Source: Lepeophtheirus salmonis (Eukaryota; Arthropoda; Copepoda; Siphonostomatoida; Caligidae). Taken from it: a stretch of DNA of 64,000 nucleotides. The translations under genes were made by a program, and so were the position numbers. The notes beneath the pieces were generated by a model. That model was not told the origin of the DNA and did no database searches. It saw only the letters and a list, made by a program, of their open reading frames with translations. The stretch is taken from NCBI RefSeq assembly GCF_016086655.4, contig NC_052133.2:11554301-11618300 (forward strand). The letters run 5' to 3'. Positions 1 through 10,906 of the stretch are shown one piece after another (within the stretch, counting starts at the first letter, position 1; every line of letters begins with the position of its first letter).

Positions 1-645
1 TTACACTGAGGAAAAATGTAAAGATCAATCTGTAAGTGAATGTAAAAAGGCTTTGCAAGTGAATGGAGCTGGTGAAAAGATTTGGGCTGATGATCCTTCT
101 ACTTGTATTCAAGTAAAGAAAATCATTCCACTCATGTTTGCAAGCAAAGATTATGTCAAGTCCCCGATCAAAAATGCCCGACTAGAAACGTTCCTGTTTG
201 TCAAAATGTTCCTAAGTAAGAGTGAAGATCTGTGAATTAGTATCTATCTGAGAAAAGCCTGTAATAGAGTGAAGTAACACTGCAATGCAAAATTGTCAAA
301 ATGTTTACAAACAAGTTCCCAAGCAAGTGACATCAAAGGTCCAAGTTAAAAATGAAATGGAGGATCAAATCAAGGTAGAATTAGTTGAATCAGCAGTGAC
401 AGCAACACTTGGGAAAGTTATACGGACCGTAATACTTCTGAAAGAAGTGGTCATTTTTTATTGAAAAAAGTAATTGTCGACAGAATGTTGGATATGATAA
501 CCATGGTAAGAAAGTTTTTGTGGAAGCGAAGGAAGCAATAGTAAAGGCAATGACTCTGGATCTTGCAAAAACAACAATAATAGTAGCAATGGAAAATACT
601 TAAAAGTATCAGCGTCGAAATGTGGTGCTATAATTTTTAAAATCT
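1..645 (+). pseudogene. Decayed copy of the cysteine-rich secreted protein gene
   Basis: This is a broken third member of the family whose intact members lie on the minus strand at 2486-3761 and 14092-15060. The first 120 bases read YTEEKCKDQSVSECKKALQV and then the family signature GEKIWADDPSTCIQVKK. After that codon the reading frame shifts; in the next frame VPDQKC and NVPVCQNVPK follow, then a stop, then RSV. From about 250 to 350 the family segments NCQNVYKQVPKQVTSKVQV can be read. From about 355 to 600 it ends in a Gly/Ser/Asn-rich tail (GGSNQGR, then GSEGSNSKGNDSGS). Stops and frameshifts are scattered throughout, so it cannot make the protein. The 5' part, including exon 1, lies before the window or is lost. 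It is oriented tail-to-tail with the intact gene. The homology is certain; whether it is transcribed is unknown. Confidence 0.85.
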
Positions 646-872
646 AAATTTTTTGACAAAATTATATATATTGTTGAAAATAAAAATAATTAAAAAATTT
701 ACAATTATTAGTATATGTTTTTTTTTGTATTTTATAATTATTTACTTTGAGTCTACAATTTTATCAAATTAAACTATATACTCATATAGATTATATATGT
801 ACTCTAAAGTGTTTTTAACATAGTCTGAAATACATTGGAAATGCCTTAATATTCATAGTATATCATTTACGT
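646..872. other. AT-rich spacer after the pseudogene
   Basis: The sequence is A/T-rich with stop codons in all frames. I see no gene or element here; the direct repeat starts at its right edge. Confidence 0.5.
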
Positions 873-1719
873 TACAAAATGACTACAATATTCATCCTTA
901 ATTATGGCTTCATAAGTATATATCTAAATGTTATGTTTTTGTTAGATACTGTTTGAATCAGTTTGTTGTAACGTAATGTTTTTGTATAACATTTGGTTTT
1001 TTGAATAAGAAAAAATCTATTTTGTTGATGAGAGACCTATAGAATTTTAATTACATATTTTAAATTATTAAGGTACTTGTGAGATGTTACTTTTTCTAAA
1101 AGTTTCAAGGTTTGTAACTTGATTTTAATATTTTTGGGGCTCATAAATCACGGATATGCTTGATCAGAAATGGTATTTTAAATTAAAATTTTCATAATTA
1201 TAATATTCAAATCCGTATTATTTTCAAGTCAGTGTGATTTTAATTTCAGAAGGACACATTCACAAAAATTTGAATTGATTTTATGATTATATTAATTTCC
1301 CTGTTATTAAAATAAAAATATTAGCTTAGAAAATTAATATTGAGTATTTTTTATAGAGGTAAACAAAGAAATAATTGTATTATACTAATTACATAAATAA
1401 TTAATATTTTAAAAAGTTATTTTCATTAACTCTCAGTTTCTTTTTGAATAGTTTTAAGATATATTTAAATTACCTGTGAGTCACCCAAACTAGTAGTCAA
1501 ATCAATGTCTATCAAAATAATAATCAAAAAATATTAAATGAAATTAGGCAGGTCTTATTTAAAATATATCAACACCAAAATACAATACATATTTTCAAAA
1601 GGAAAAAAAAATTATATATAATAAGACTGGATATGTTCTATGTAAAAATACTAATATAAAATATTAATTATTATCTCAACATGAATATTATACATTATCA
1701 ATATTCATAATTTTTCATA
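873..1719 (+). repeat. Left copy of an 847-bp direct repeat
   Basis: It matches 4092-4940 in the same orientation. About nine differences, including two single-T indels, fall in the first ~210 bases. From about 1075 to 1719 I find no differences by eye. Homology starts at TACAAAATG and ends abruptly at TTTTTCATA. No coding potential, terminal inverted repeat or TG...CA ends are visible, so it does not look like an LTR. With the right copy it brackets the cysteine-rich gene. Confidence 0.9.
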
Positions 1720-2485
1720 TATTAAAAATAACAAATAAAAACAATTCATGAAATGGAGAAACTAAATTAAATTTTTTGATGCCTTTGTTTATCTTACATC
1801 GATTTATATTAATTACTGACAGAAAAACTTCTTTGTTCATTAAGAAATATTTCAAAAGAAGAAATTGGAAATGCTTTATCTTCAACAAGAGATGCTCGAT
1901 CTTTGATGAAAATTTATTCTACAAATAGAACCAAAACCAACTTAAGCTTCATACAAGTGTAGAGTGGATTCCTTCCTTGGGTAGGAATTTATTCACCTAT
2001 ATATAAAAATGAATATATTCAAGAGTTGAAACTATGACGGGATCCATTTACTTTTAGATTCAGATATGAGGCTCTGAATGTAAAATATAAAATAAGATAT
2101 TTTAAGTTATTACTATCAACATAAAACATATAAAAAAAAACAAGGCATTCAAACAATTCAGTCATTCTAAGCAAGATATATTTGTCATTTAGTTGTGCCT
2201 TTGCTTTGATAGTTCGTACTGCTTAATATCTTTCTTCTATCATTAAAAACGAAAGAATAGGATTCTATATTCTCAAAGAGTCAAGACTAAACTAAGATCA
2301 AAGTTATCCAAGGAATATACTTCTAACTTGATTATCCATCTCAAGAAATATTGGAATCTGAATTACAAATTCCACGAGGGAAGGGTGAATAAAAATTCGT
2401 TCAAGGAAAACTTTGAAACTTCATAAGGGAGTAGAGATTTCATGGATCAATAACAAATAAAGTACATTGTACACAATTAATTAAA
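1720..2485. other. Spacer downstream of the cysteine-rich gene
   Basis: AT-rich, with no open frame of note. It should hold the 3' UTR and poly(A) site of the minus-strand gene at 2486-3761. I could not find a canonical AATAAA on the minus strand close to the stop. Confidence 0.4.
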
Positions 2486-3761
2486 TTAAAAAACTAGAAA
2501 TATATTTTGGTATTCTATGAGAAGAAGTAAGCGTAATAACATAAATAATATGTTTGTAAATAACAAGTTAATTTCTATCACAGAAAAGGATTTCTCAATA
2601 TCCAGTTGTCTTTTGGAAATTGCTTCCAGAGTTATTATTGCTGTTTCTTCGAGATCCAGAGTTTCTTGAGCCTCCAGAGCTATTTCCTTTAAGGTTACCT
2701 CCTCGGCCTCCTTGAACAAAGCTGCCACTGCTGCCGCTTCCTCCAAGAGTATTACGACTATTGTTGCCCCCAATGGGGTTACGTCCATTTCAATTTGACC
2801 AGATCCTCCGTTACATTCCCTTACTTGGACCTGGCGTGTCACCTGCTTTGGAACTTGTTTGTGAATGTTTTGACAATTTTGCCTGGGCACGTTATTGCAC
2901 TCTTCTACAGGCTTTTTCTCACATCTTTGCTTTGTCACAGATCTGCACTCTTGCTGAGGAACATTTCGACAAACAGGAACGTTCACAGTCTGACATTTTT
3001 GATCCGGGACTTGACGTGATCTTTGCTTGGAAACAGGAGAGCATTTGGTTTTCTTTACTTGAATACATGTAGAAGGATCATCAGCCCAAATCTTTTCACC
3101 AGCTCCATTCACTTGCCAAGCCTTTTCACATTCCCTCACGGATTCATCTCTACATTCATCCTCAGTGTAGGACTCACTTACAGTTCTGAAGAAGTCCTCA
3201 CATTGCCTTTCTTGCTTGTTGTTGCACTCTCTCTTTTGAACAGTCTCACAGACTTGATCCTGATAGTTTTGACAGTCATCGACGAATTGAGTATTGCATA
3301 CACGTCTGTTAAATAAGAACATATAAATATAGCAATTCTGACTACTTTACAATTAAATGTGTATCTACTTACTCATTCACAGTCTTGCACACTTGATCAT
3401 TGACCTCTTCAAAGTCCACATCATTGATTACTCGAGTAACAAGACGGCATCCATTTTCAACTTGAGTTTCAGCTCTTCCAAGAGATGAAGAGGAGGAGGT
3501 AGATGAAGAGCCAAAAGATGAGGAAGAAGATCCTGAATCAATTGCTGAAGAAGAGGATGAAGAACCAATGGATGAAGAGTCTTGTCCTCCACCAAAGACG
3601 ACGCGACCTCCACTTAATCTATTACGGCTTCTACTTCCTGCAGTATTTCTTCCATTGTTATTCCTATTGGAGTTGTTACTGCCATAGTCAGTGGGAGAAC
3701 ATTGAGCTATAGAGAGTCCGAGAATCAAAAGACAACTCAGGATTTGCGTAAAATTCTTCAT
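2486..3761 (-). CDS. Secreted cysteine-rich repeat protein, two exons (copy 1)
   Basis: Exon 1 runs 3761-3373 and exon 2 runs 3305-2486, separated by a 67-bp GT-AG intron (GTAAGT donor, AACAG acceptor, phase 2). The join gives KTVNE-RVCNTQF and 402 residues. Residues 1-21 form a signal peptide (ILSCLLILGLSIAQC). About 90 residues of Asn/Ser/Gly-rich low complexity follow, then a module with 18 cysteines, many spaced every eight residues (VCETVQKREC, QECRSVTKQRC, EECNNVPRQNC). No transmembrane segment precedes the module end, so it should be exported and disulphide-rich. Proteins with serial CxxVxxxxC units are common and mostly uncharacterised in arthropods; I assign no function. After the last cysteine the open frame becomes hydrophobic and ends at 2486, while a neighbouring frame continues as a Gly/Ser/Asn-rich tail ending at 2595. 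This suggests a one-base indel near 2785-2790. The paralogue at 14092-15060 shares the intron, cysteines and start. Confidence 0.85.
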
Positions 3762-3837
3762 ATTTTTAGTTATCTAATTTGATCTTTCCTTTCTAATTTT
3801 GTTAAATTGAATGACTTTTAATATCCAACCCATTTTC

Positions 3838-3845
3838 TTATATAT
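3838..3845 (-). promoter_or_regulatory. Candidate TATA box of cysteine-rich copy 1
   Basis: On the minus strand the sequence reads GCATATATAAGAAAA, 77 bp upstream of the ATG at 3761. The paralogue has a TATA box at nearly the same distance (80 bp), which supports both. The start site would be near 3810. Confidence 0.55.
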
Positions 3846-4091
3846 GCAATGTTTTTTTAAACGCATTACTTTGAACCACATGAGACAATATCAAGCGAGC
3901 GCGTTCAATATATAAATAAATTTCCCATTTCTTTTGTATAAATTAATTCCTTTGCATCAGTTTTTTTTCTAATTCTTGGGAAGTCTATATTTTGATTTTA
4001 ATCCTAGGATAATATTTGACATCACTTCCAAGATGCATTTGAATCCTGGAGAGTACTTTTTTATATATTAAATAAAATTTAAGATCTTAAA

Positions 4092-4940
4092 TACAAAATG
4101 TTTACAATATTCATCCTTAATCATGGCTTCATAAGTATATATCTAGATGTTATGTTTTTTGTTAGTTACTTTTTGAATCAGTTTGTTGTAACGTAATGTT
4201 TTTTGTATAACATTTGGTTTTTTGAATAAGAAAAAATCTATTTTGTTGATGAGAGACCTATAGAATTTTAATTACATATTTTAAATTATTAAGATACTTG
4301 TGAGATGTTACTTTTTCTAAAAGTTTCAAGGTTTGTAACTTGATTTTAATATTTTTGGGGCTCATAAATCACGGATATGCTTGATCAGAAATGGTATTTT
4401 AAATTAAAATTTTCATAATTATAATATTCAAATCCGTATTATTTTCAAGTCAGTGTGATTTTAATTTCAGAAGGACACATTCACAAAAATTTGAATTGAT
4501 TTTATGATTATATTAATTTCCCTGTTATTAAAATAAAAATATTAGCTTAGAAAATTAATATTGAGTATTTTTTATAGAGGTAAACAAAGAAATAATTGTA
4601 TTATACTAATTACATAAATAATTAATATTTTAAAAAGTTATTTTCATTAACTCTCAGTTTCTTTTTGAATAGTTTTAAGATATATTTAAATTACCTGTGA
4701 GTCACCCAAACTAGTAGTCAAATCAATGTCTATCAAAATAATAATCAAAAAATATTAAATGAAATTAGGCAGGTCTTATTTAAAATATATCAACACCAAA
4801 ATACAATACATATTTTCAAAAGGAAAAAAAAATTATATATAATAAGACTGGATATGTTCTATGTAAAAATACTAATATAAAATATTAATTATTATCTCAA
4901 CATGAATATTATACATTATCAATATTCATAATTTTTCATA
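4092..4940 (+). repeat. Right copy of the 847/849-bp direct repeat
   Basis: Near-identical to 873-1719, in the same orientation, ending at the same TTTTTCATA. It lies just upstream of the promoter of the minus-strand cysteine-rich gene, so gene and promoter occupy the 2.37 kb between the copies. No protein-coding signal. Confidence 0.9.
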
Positions 4941-5849
4941 ACAATTTTACTCAATTTTTTTTTGTTATGTTTTGGATTTGCTCCAGAGCGATGCTCGCCA
5001 GTGCACCTTCCTGCCCATCTTGGAATAGTTTTGTTTACTTGCAACAGATTTATCTTATGCAACTGTCAATATTTTATGTTGTTGTAGCACTTCATATCAT
5101 TTTATACAAAAAATTTGATGCAAATTCTTTGATCCATGTTTTTCAGTAGAAAAAAATCGCTGAACGAGTACAATATTTCCAAGTAGTTTGCCTTTCAAAA
5201 ACTAACTAAACATATTTTATATTTGAAACTGTAAAAATATATGTTCCTGGCGAGTTTACTAACATAAAAAAAGTACCTTAGTCGCCAAATTTTAAAAGTC
5301 ATCTTACCTTTTGATTATCTATATCTTTCCTATATATATATTTTCAGGTTTGAGAAAAAATGGAATCAAATATCAGACTTTAGTTATATTTTTGTCAATT
5401 CATCTGGATCAATGGGATGAATAATTTACAGCATCTTTGACCCGATATTCAAATATCAATGTATGTTGGGGTAAATATTTACATAAATGTTGTTTTGATG
5501 ACATTATATTTAATTAGTTGCAATCATCTTGAGATGAAGTAAATTAACACAAATGCCACACCTAATCTAGCAAAAATATAAGCATCCCAATTACTCTGAA
5601 AAAATCGAAGATTAATCATTCATTTTTTCATATTTTTTAGTCTACCCCTATGTTTACCAATTCATCCATTTCAGTAGCTATAATATAAATCTAAAACTTC
5701 AATAGAGATTATATTTTCATGGATATTCATTAGGATAGTCGGATAAGTGAGTAGTGTTGTTTTTTTGCTTCAGTCAAACAGTTTAGTAAACCACAAATCT
5801 TATTTGTATTTACAATCTGTTTTATTTTATTTTTCGAAATAAAGTAATG
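4941..5849. other. AT-rich stretch upstream of the LINE remnant
   Basis: No recognisable gene. The 5' part of the LINE may extend into the right half, but I cannot recognise it. Confidence 0.4.
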
Positions 5850-6246
5850 TAACAGTAGTACTCCTGAAAAGGAGCCCCTATTAAGTAATCTATCTAAAAT
5901 CCATAATATAGATGAGGCAACATTGACCAAGAGGAACGAAGCTGATAAGGATCAACCCCAAGAACATGAAGATATAGATGTACCTCTCACTTCTATTGAT
6001 ATGAAATTGGCTTCAAGTCCGAAGAGTGAGATTAACAAATTTTGCAATTAATAAGTTCCGAAATTGGAAGGAGTGACTAATGATAAATCGATTAGACCAA
6101 AAAAAGTTTCCAAACCCATATCATGGATGAGGTTAAAATGTCTTCTAGTACCCGGATCTGGATCGATCTCTAAAAGGAAGGCTTCCGACTCAGAGTTATC
6201 TCTTAACAAATGGATTCCTCAAAAATTTAAGAAAAATCAGGACTAA
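5850..6246 (+). pseudogene. ORF1-like charged segment of the LINE
   Basis: One frame stays open apart from two adjacent stops near 6050. It is rich in Lys, Glu and Asp (EADKDQPQEHEDIDVP) and ends in a basic stretch (KWIPQKFKKNQD). No zinc knuckle or RRM is visible. It is called ORF1-like only because of its place just upstream of the endonuclease; it could be unrelated sequence. Confidence 0.4.
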
Positions 6247-6378
6247 TTTTGGATAAGTTATTATTTCATTATATTTTTAATATCTTTATATATTCCGCTC
6301 TGCAAAATAACACTATTTTTTCCAAGTTGTCTATAAAGCAATATTCACGAACATCAGAGCAAGATGATATCAAGAGAA

Positions 6379-6990
6379 ACATGGACATGAACAAAATCGT
6401 TTCACAGAATACCAGAGGTGGAAGAGAACGTAAATCCAGGCATGGTATTATGAAGAAAACTTTAATATGATGAAACCTGATATTATTTGTTTACAGGACG
6501 TACGTTCAAAACGTTGCACTATTTCTTGTTCCTGTTGTATTCTGATAAATTACTCTCATCACAATACTGGGCCCAGCCCTTGTCGAGGTATAATTACATT
6601 CGTTTCCAAATCTGTAGGGAAATAACAATGTATCAAGAATTCTTCTTCTATAAGTGATTTGTACAGGTTAAGGGTAACTTCCAAATCGTCTTGTTTTAAT
6701 GTCATTAATGTCTACGGTCCAAACATAAAGTCTTCTGCGTTTCATCAATCGATCATTAAAAATCTCAAAATGATTCGAATCCACATTGGAGATCTTAATG
6801 TTAGTCTGTATACCAAAATGGAATCTTATCCAAATGCTTCTATTATATTTAAATTGATACGTCAACTCAACATAATCGATGTATTTAAAAAGTTGGACTA
6901 GGACTTAGATTATTCTTGCCGTGTTGGTCATAAATTGTATAGAATCGATTATGCTTTAGTTTATCCATGTTTATACTCTTATGATCAGAA
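6379..6990 (+). pseudogene. LINE APE-type endonuclease domain, broken
   Basis: Endonuclease motifs appear in order across shifting frames: MNKIVSQNTRGG (start motif), PDIICLQDVRSK (the catalytic E position is D here), CRGIITFVSK, INVYGPN, IHIGDLNVS (usual form GDFN) and RIDYALV. In the family this domain nicks the target DNA to prime reverse transcription. Stops near 6475, 6625 and 6900 and at least one frameshift show it is inactive. Confidence 0.75.
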
Positions 6991-7358
6991 AAAGTTGTGA
7001 ACTCATAAAAATTGCTTATTTTGCACAAGTTAGTTACTTTAGAATTATTTTACCTGCTTCATTAAGACGAGTTTTAAAATACCTTACTGGGTTATCCAAT
7101 ACGAAATTTTTATGGCATCTCTGAAAGATAGATTAATAATATCTTTTGATTCTTCCTTTTCATATAAAAAAAAATTATATCAAATTTGAGTCTCAACCAT
7201 TCGTGAAACTACTATCCTTTCTATTAAAAAAAAGAAAGCGACGATGAGCCAAATACATGATGATATACAGAAAATAATGAAAAATGGTTCTTTGTTTGCT
7301 CAACATTGGACATCGATATTGCCAAGACTTGGTAATTTCAGAGATTTCAGAAAAATAA

Positions 7359-8390
7359 ATGAAGCGAAATTTTGAAATTGAACAAAATCCTTTCAAGCGA
7401 TTAAAAATTTTGTTGCCTGGGAACGACATATCGGCTAAAAGGATAAAGAAACTTATTATTGACGGCAAAAGTATAACTGAATCCAAATCAATTCTGAAAC
7501 TATTTTATAATAATTTCCAGAATATCGTTGGATGCCACAGGAATTATTTTCCTAGATCCAAAAAAGTAGAGTATTATTCTGTGTTCTCGTATGAAAACAT
7601 TTTACATTACATAAACCATTTTTATAAAGATAATAAAGCATCTGACCCCAACAACATTAAAGGAAAATTTTTTACCCTATGTTTTGACGCCATAATCCCG
7701 TATCTTTTGAAATTTGGGGAGACAATGGAATTTAAAGGAAAACTTCCTCCAGCATTAACTCGTGGAAGAATTTCATTGATTCCAAAGAAGGGTAATGGAA
7801 CGAGCTTAGGTCATTGGAGACCTATAACTATATTAAACGAAGCCTATCGAAGTTTGGATAGTGTCTTGGCTGGGCAAATAAAACCGATTTTAAATAAACG
7901 TTTAAATAAATTTACGGAGCAAAAAGGTTTTTTAAGAGAGAGAGAGACGTATCTCAGATATTTTTATAGGAATATTCAGACCGCAATAGAGTCAACTAGG
8001 AAAAGGAAGAGGTTAGGAGTTATAATAGCAGTGGATATCTGTAAGGCCTTCGACTCTATCCATCACAATTTTATCTTAATAGCCGTTAAGAAATATCTCC
8101 CAAGACAATTCTTTAACCAAATTCGAGCTCTTCTTTATAATGGATCATCCACTCTTTCCATAGACGGACTTAATAGAGATAGATATGTTGTTGGGGAAAA
8201 GTTGCCGACGGGGAAGCCCCGTTTCTTCATTACTTTTTGTTGCTCCTATGGAGCAAATGAGTCGTGTACTGTTACGGAAGTATGGGGGATTTGGCATTTG
8301 CTTGGCTGGATTGAAACACCTGTTGGATCTATATGCTGACCACATCACTCTTATGGTGGAAGGAAATTCACTTGGGCAGATAAATTAGAG
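7359..8390 (+). pseudogene. LINE reverse transcriptase domain, frameshifted
   Basis: The frame from 7359 gives a 326-residue segment with clear motifs: ALTRGRISLIPKKGNG, GHWRPITILNEAYRSLDSVLAGQIKP split over residues 135-185, QKGFLRERE, and the first catalytic block VIIAVDICKAFDS. Near 8200 the frame must shift by one to continue with RRGSPVSSLLF (equivalent to the usual QGDPLSP.LF) and LYADHITLMVEG. The catalytic YADD is YADH, so a second aspartate is lost in addition to the frameshift. Its activity would copy element RNA into DNA; this copy cannot. Confidence 0.85.
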
Positions 8391-8450
8391 AATCCAGACT
8401 CAACTAGTTTTTTTTAACAGAATTAATTCTAGAATCTAAAATTCCATGGT

Positions 8451-9603
8451 TCAGGCATTATTTTTATTTTATTCCGTGTTCCAATCATAAGGTAGTACCA
8501 GGCTTGCACATTATAAATACTAACGCGCTTGTTAATTGAAGCTGTAGAGTTTTTGAGGCATACAAAAGTCGGAAACTCTAAATGAGATTACTTAATTGGA
8601 TTGAACGTAGAAAAACGAGAATGCTTTCATGTATGTCTGGGAGCCAAAGTTTTTTTGACTGAAATGTCTAGGGGAATCACAAAAAAATTATCAAGCTAAA
8701 GTTCAAAACTCTAGAGCCGCCAAACAATAAGGAAATTTCATTTCACAGAAGTAAAATAGCTATATCTATTGTGATTCATATCGATCTTTTCTTAATCTCA
8801 TATGTAAATATAGATTTAATAAATAATAATTAATTACTAAAATCTATTACATATGACTTATGAGTTATGATCAACACTTCATAGTACTGAATCATTGTAA
8901 TAAAATTGCATATTTGCAGCACGTCAACTGGAAAGGAAGTCAGAATATTTTTTCTCAAAATTGAACATGTTATACATTTTCCAACAAATTACAGTTCATT
9001 TAATTGAAAAAAGGATTCTGATTAATCCTTTTGGAGCACCGCAAACTTTACTTAAATTAGCCAAAATTCACCGCCACATTTTTCGAATTAGGAAATGAAT
9101 AAATTATATTTCTAAGGCATTATTGGGGACAAATTAAGTCAGATAGAAAAAAGAAGGTTTTAAACTACAGTTAACACTCTCAGTATCTCAATTCATTATA
9201 GAAGTTTGAATTCAAAGCCAATAATTGCCTATAATATATCTTTGCGATATTGCCTGTCATTATATATATATATATATATTAAGATGATTGAACTTTTAAA
9301 TATATGATTCGGGTATTTTTATAAAAATAAATAGTATTTTTGAACTAACCCCTGACATTTAAGGAACATGGAAAAATAATTATTAGAAATACTATTCACT
9401 TTGATTGCAGACAGTAACATTAAACCTAATATCTACAAATGTGAAGTACTTTAAATCCATACAAAAAAATTGTTGTGTGCGTCTTTGTTTTTTATTTTTG
9501 GCTGTAAAGTACTTTTGAAATAATTAAGAGTGTGAGAATATTTTTCATTCAGTAAAAGAGAAATTAAATTTTTACTACGTATAGGGACATAAATAATTAT
9601 TAC
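8451..9603. other. AT-rich stretch, no gene
   Basis: The first few hundred bases may be the decayed 3' part of the LINE. A (TA)n run lies near 9260-9280. Nothing else recognisable. Confidence 0.4.
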
Positions 9604-10109
9604 TAGTGTTGGGTTTCGGTCTGGAAATCCTAGACCGGTCTGAGACCGTTATATTTTTTGTTAGATCGAATTAGTTGGGTCCAACAAAGAGCTTGGTCTG
9701 GACCGGTCTCATATAAAAACTAGGTCTAGATGGGTCCAAAGGAAAAATTCGGTCTATTTTGGTCCTAAAAAAAATCGGTGTAGAACGATTTTACAAATAA
9801 ATTGTTTATAACATGACATCATAAATGTTTTTTCAAGTACAATGACGTTATACGAAGTTTAAACAGAGATAGTTTTGATTAATGTTGACCCCTCCGTCTT
9901 TTATATGTATATAGTATTTGTTCTAGAACTTATCGTGTACTTGGGAGTTTTTTTGAAAAAAAAATCAATGGCAGTTGATTCAGGAAAAAATGATCTATCA
10001 TAATATATGAGCCCGAAAAAAATCATTACATGAATGGAGACGAAAAAAAAAGTTTGTCCATAGAGTGAGACTGAAAAAAAATTCGTAGCTGGACCGAGTC
10101 TCAACACTA
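9604..10109. mobile_element. Non-autonomous hAT-type element, 506 bp
   Basis: The left end reads TAGTGTTGGG and the right end CAACACTA, an inverted pair. Flanks are ATTATTAC (left) and ATAATTAC (right), an 8-bp duplication with one mismatch, which is the hAT target-site size. The left 200 bases are crowded with GGTCTGGACC, GACCGGTCTGAGACC and GGGTCC words, and one more (GGACCGAGTC) lies at the right end. Clustered subterminal motifs are typical transposase-binding sites in hAT elements. No transposase is encoded. The element at 59759-60176 is built the same way. Confidence 0.75.
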
Positions 10110-10363
10110 ATAATTACTTACTTTTTAGAGTGTTTAATTCGCATTCACATTAGTGCTGGGAATTGTTCCCCTTTTAATGAACTGAATCACCTTAATCAGT
10201 TCACTAAAAAGATTTGTACACCGAATTAGTTCTAAGACCCCCTTCAAATAAAAATAATTTTTTTACCATTCTTCGCAATGATAAATCAATATAGCAAAAT
10301 TAAAGATTTAATTGTAACAGAAAATATAACATGAATTAAACATCTTTAACTTATCCTCTAGTT

Positions 10364-10640
10364 CAGGGGTTTCCAAAATTTTCAGCCTGCAACTCCCCCC
10401 AAAAAAAAAAACGTTGGCAGAGACTAGTGACCGCCAACGACACTGGAGGGGCTTATATAGTTGTGCACAGCCTTGCACATACACTATGCGTGCGTGTATG
10501 TCTGTTCTTCCAGACAGTACGCGTACACACAGGCCAAGGGCCTTGCTCACTCTTCCGTCGCATACTAAGTGAGAGATCGTTCACGTGAAGCAGCTGATCA
10601 GTGACTGACTGCTTCTTAATATTTGAAACAGTGAAAACAC
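10364..10640 (+). mobile_element. Dispersed hAT-like repeat, copy 1
   Basis: It starts with CAGGGGTTTCCAAAATTTTC, a hAT-style end, and runs through GTTGTGCACAGCCTTGCACA and CACAGGCCAAGGGCC. The reverse complement matches 49155-49437 over most of its length. It is GC-richer than its surroundings and has no coding capacity. The right end is not defined. Confidence 0.65.
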
Positions 10641-10871
10641 ATATTATCTCTGGTCACAGCTGCTCAGAGATCAGCATTGCAACTTCTTGAACAGAGCAGA
10701 GCGGCCTCGGGGGAATTCAACTGTTTCAACTACCCAACTCGTGGGCTGGGGGGAATTGAAGCATCATAGAAGATGTCCTCGATGCTTAGAAACGGAATGG
10801 TGGTGGAGTTTAAACTACCTTGGGGTTAGCACTTCACTTGCACAACCCTTGTGCCGGGTTGTATTTTTGCA

Positions 10872-10906
10872 TTTTATGAAGAAATTTTGGCTATTTCTTC
10901 ATAAAA
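10872..10906. repeat. 35-bp foldback palindrome, copy 1
   Basis: TTTTATGAAGAAAT, then TTTGGCT, then ATTTCTTCATAAAA: a perfect 14-bp stem with a 7-bp loop. The reverse complement recurs at 22902-22936 with one mismatch. Confidence 0.85.

Larger units (their letters stand above)
5850..8450 (+). mobile_element. L1/Tx1-like non-LTR retrotransposon remnant
   Basis: Three blocks lie in the expected order on one strand: a charged ORF1-like segment (5850-6246), an APE-type endonuclease (6379-6990) and a reverse transcriptase (7359-8390). Each carries stops or frameshifts, so the element is dead. The downstream ~100 bases hold only faint coding traces, and no poly(A) tail or target duplication could be placed. 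The reverse transcriptase wording (SLIPKKGNG, WRPITILN, IAVDICKAFDS) is typical of the L1/Tx1 branch. The minus-strand remnant at 23985-25070 belongs to the same broad group. Confidence 0.8.

Noticed and set aside
2761..3316. Plus-strand frames across the cysteine-rich exon
   Set aside because: Shadows of the spliced minus-strand gene; no conserved motif and no matching reading in the paralogue beyond mirror similarity.
873..4940. LTR retrotransposon with 847-bp LTRs
   Set aside because: The repeats lack TG...CA ends, primer-binding site and flanking duplication, and the interior holds a spliced host-like gene with its own promoter, not gag-pol.
9260..9281. (TA)n run as a regulatory site
   Set aside because: Simple microsatellite; no nearby gene.
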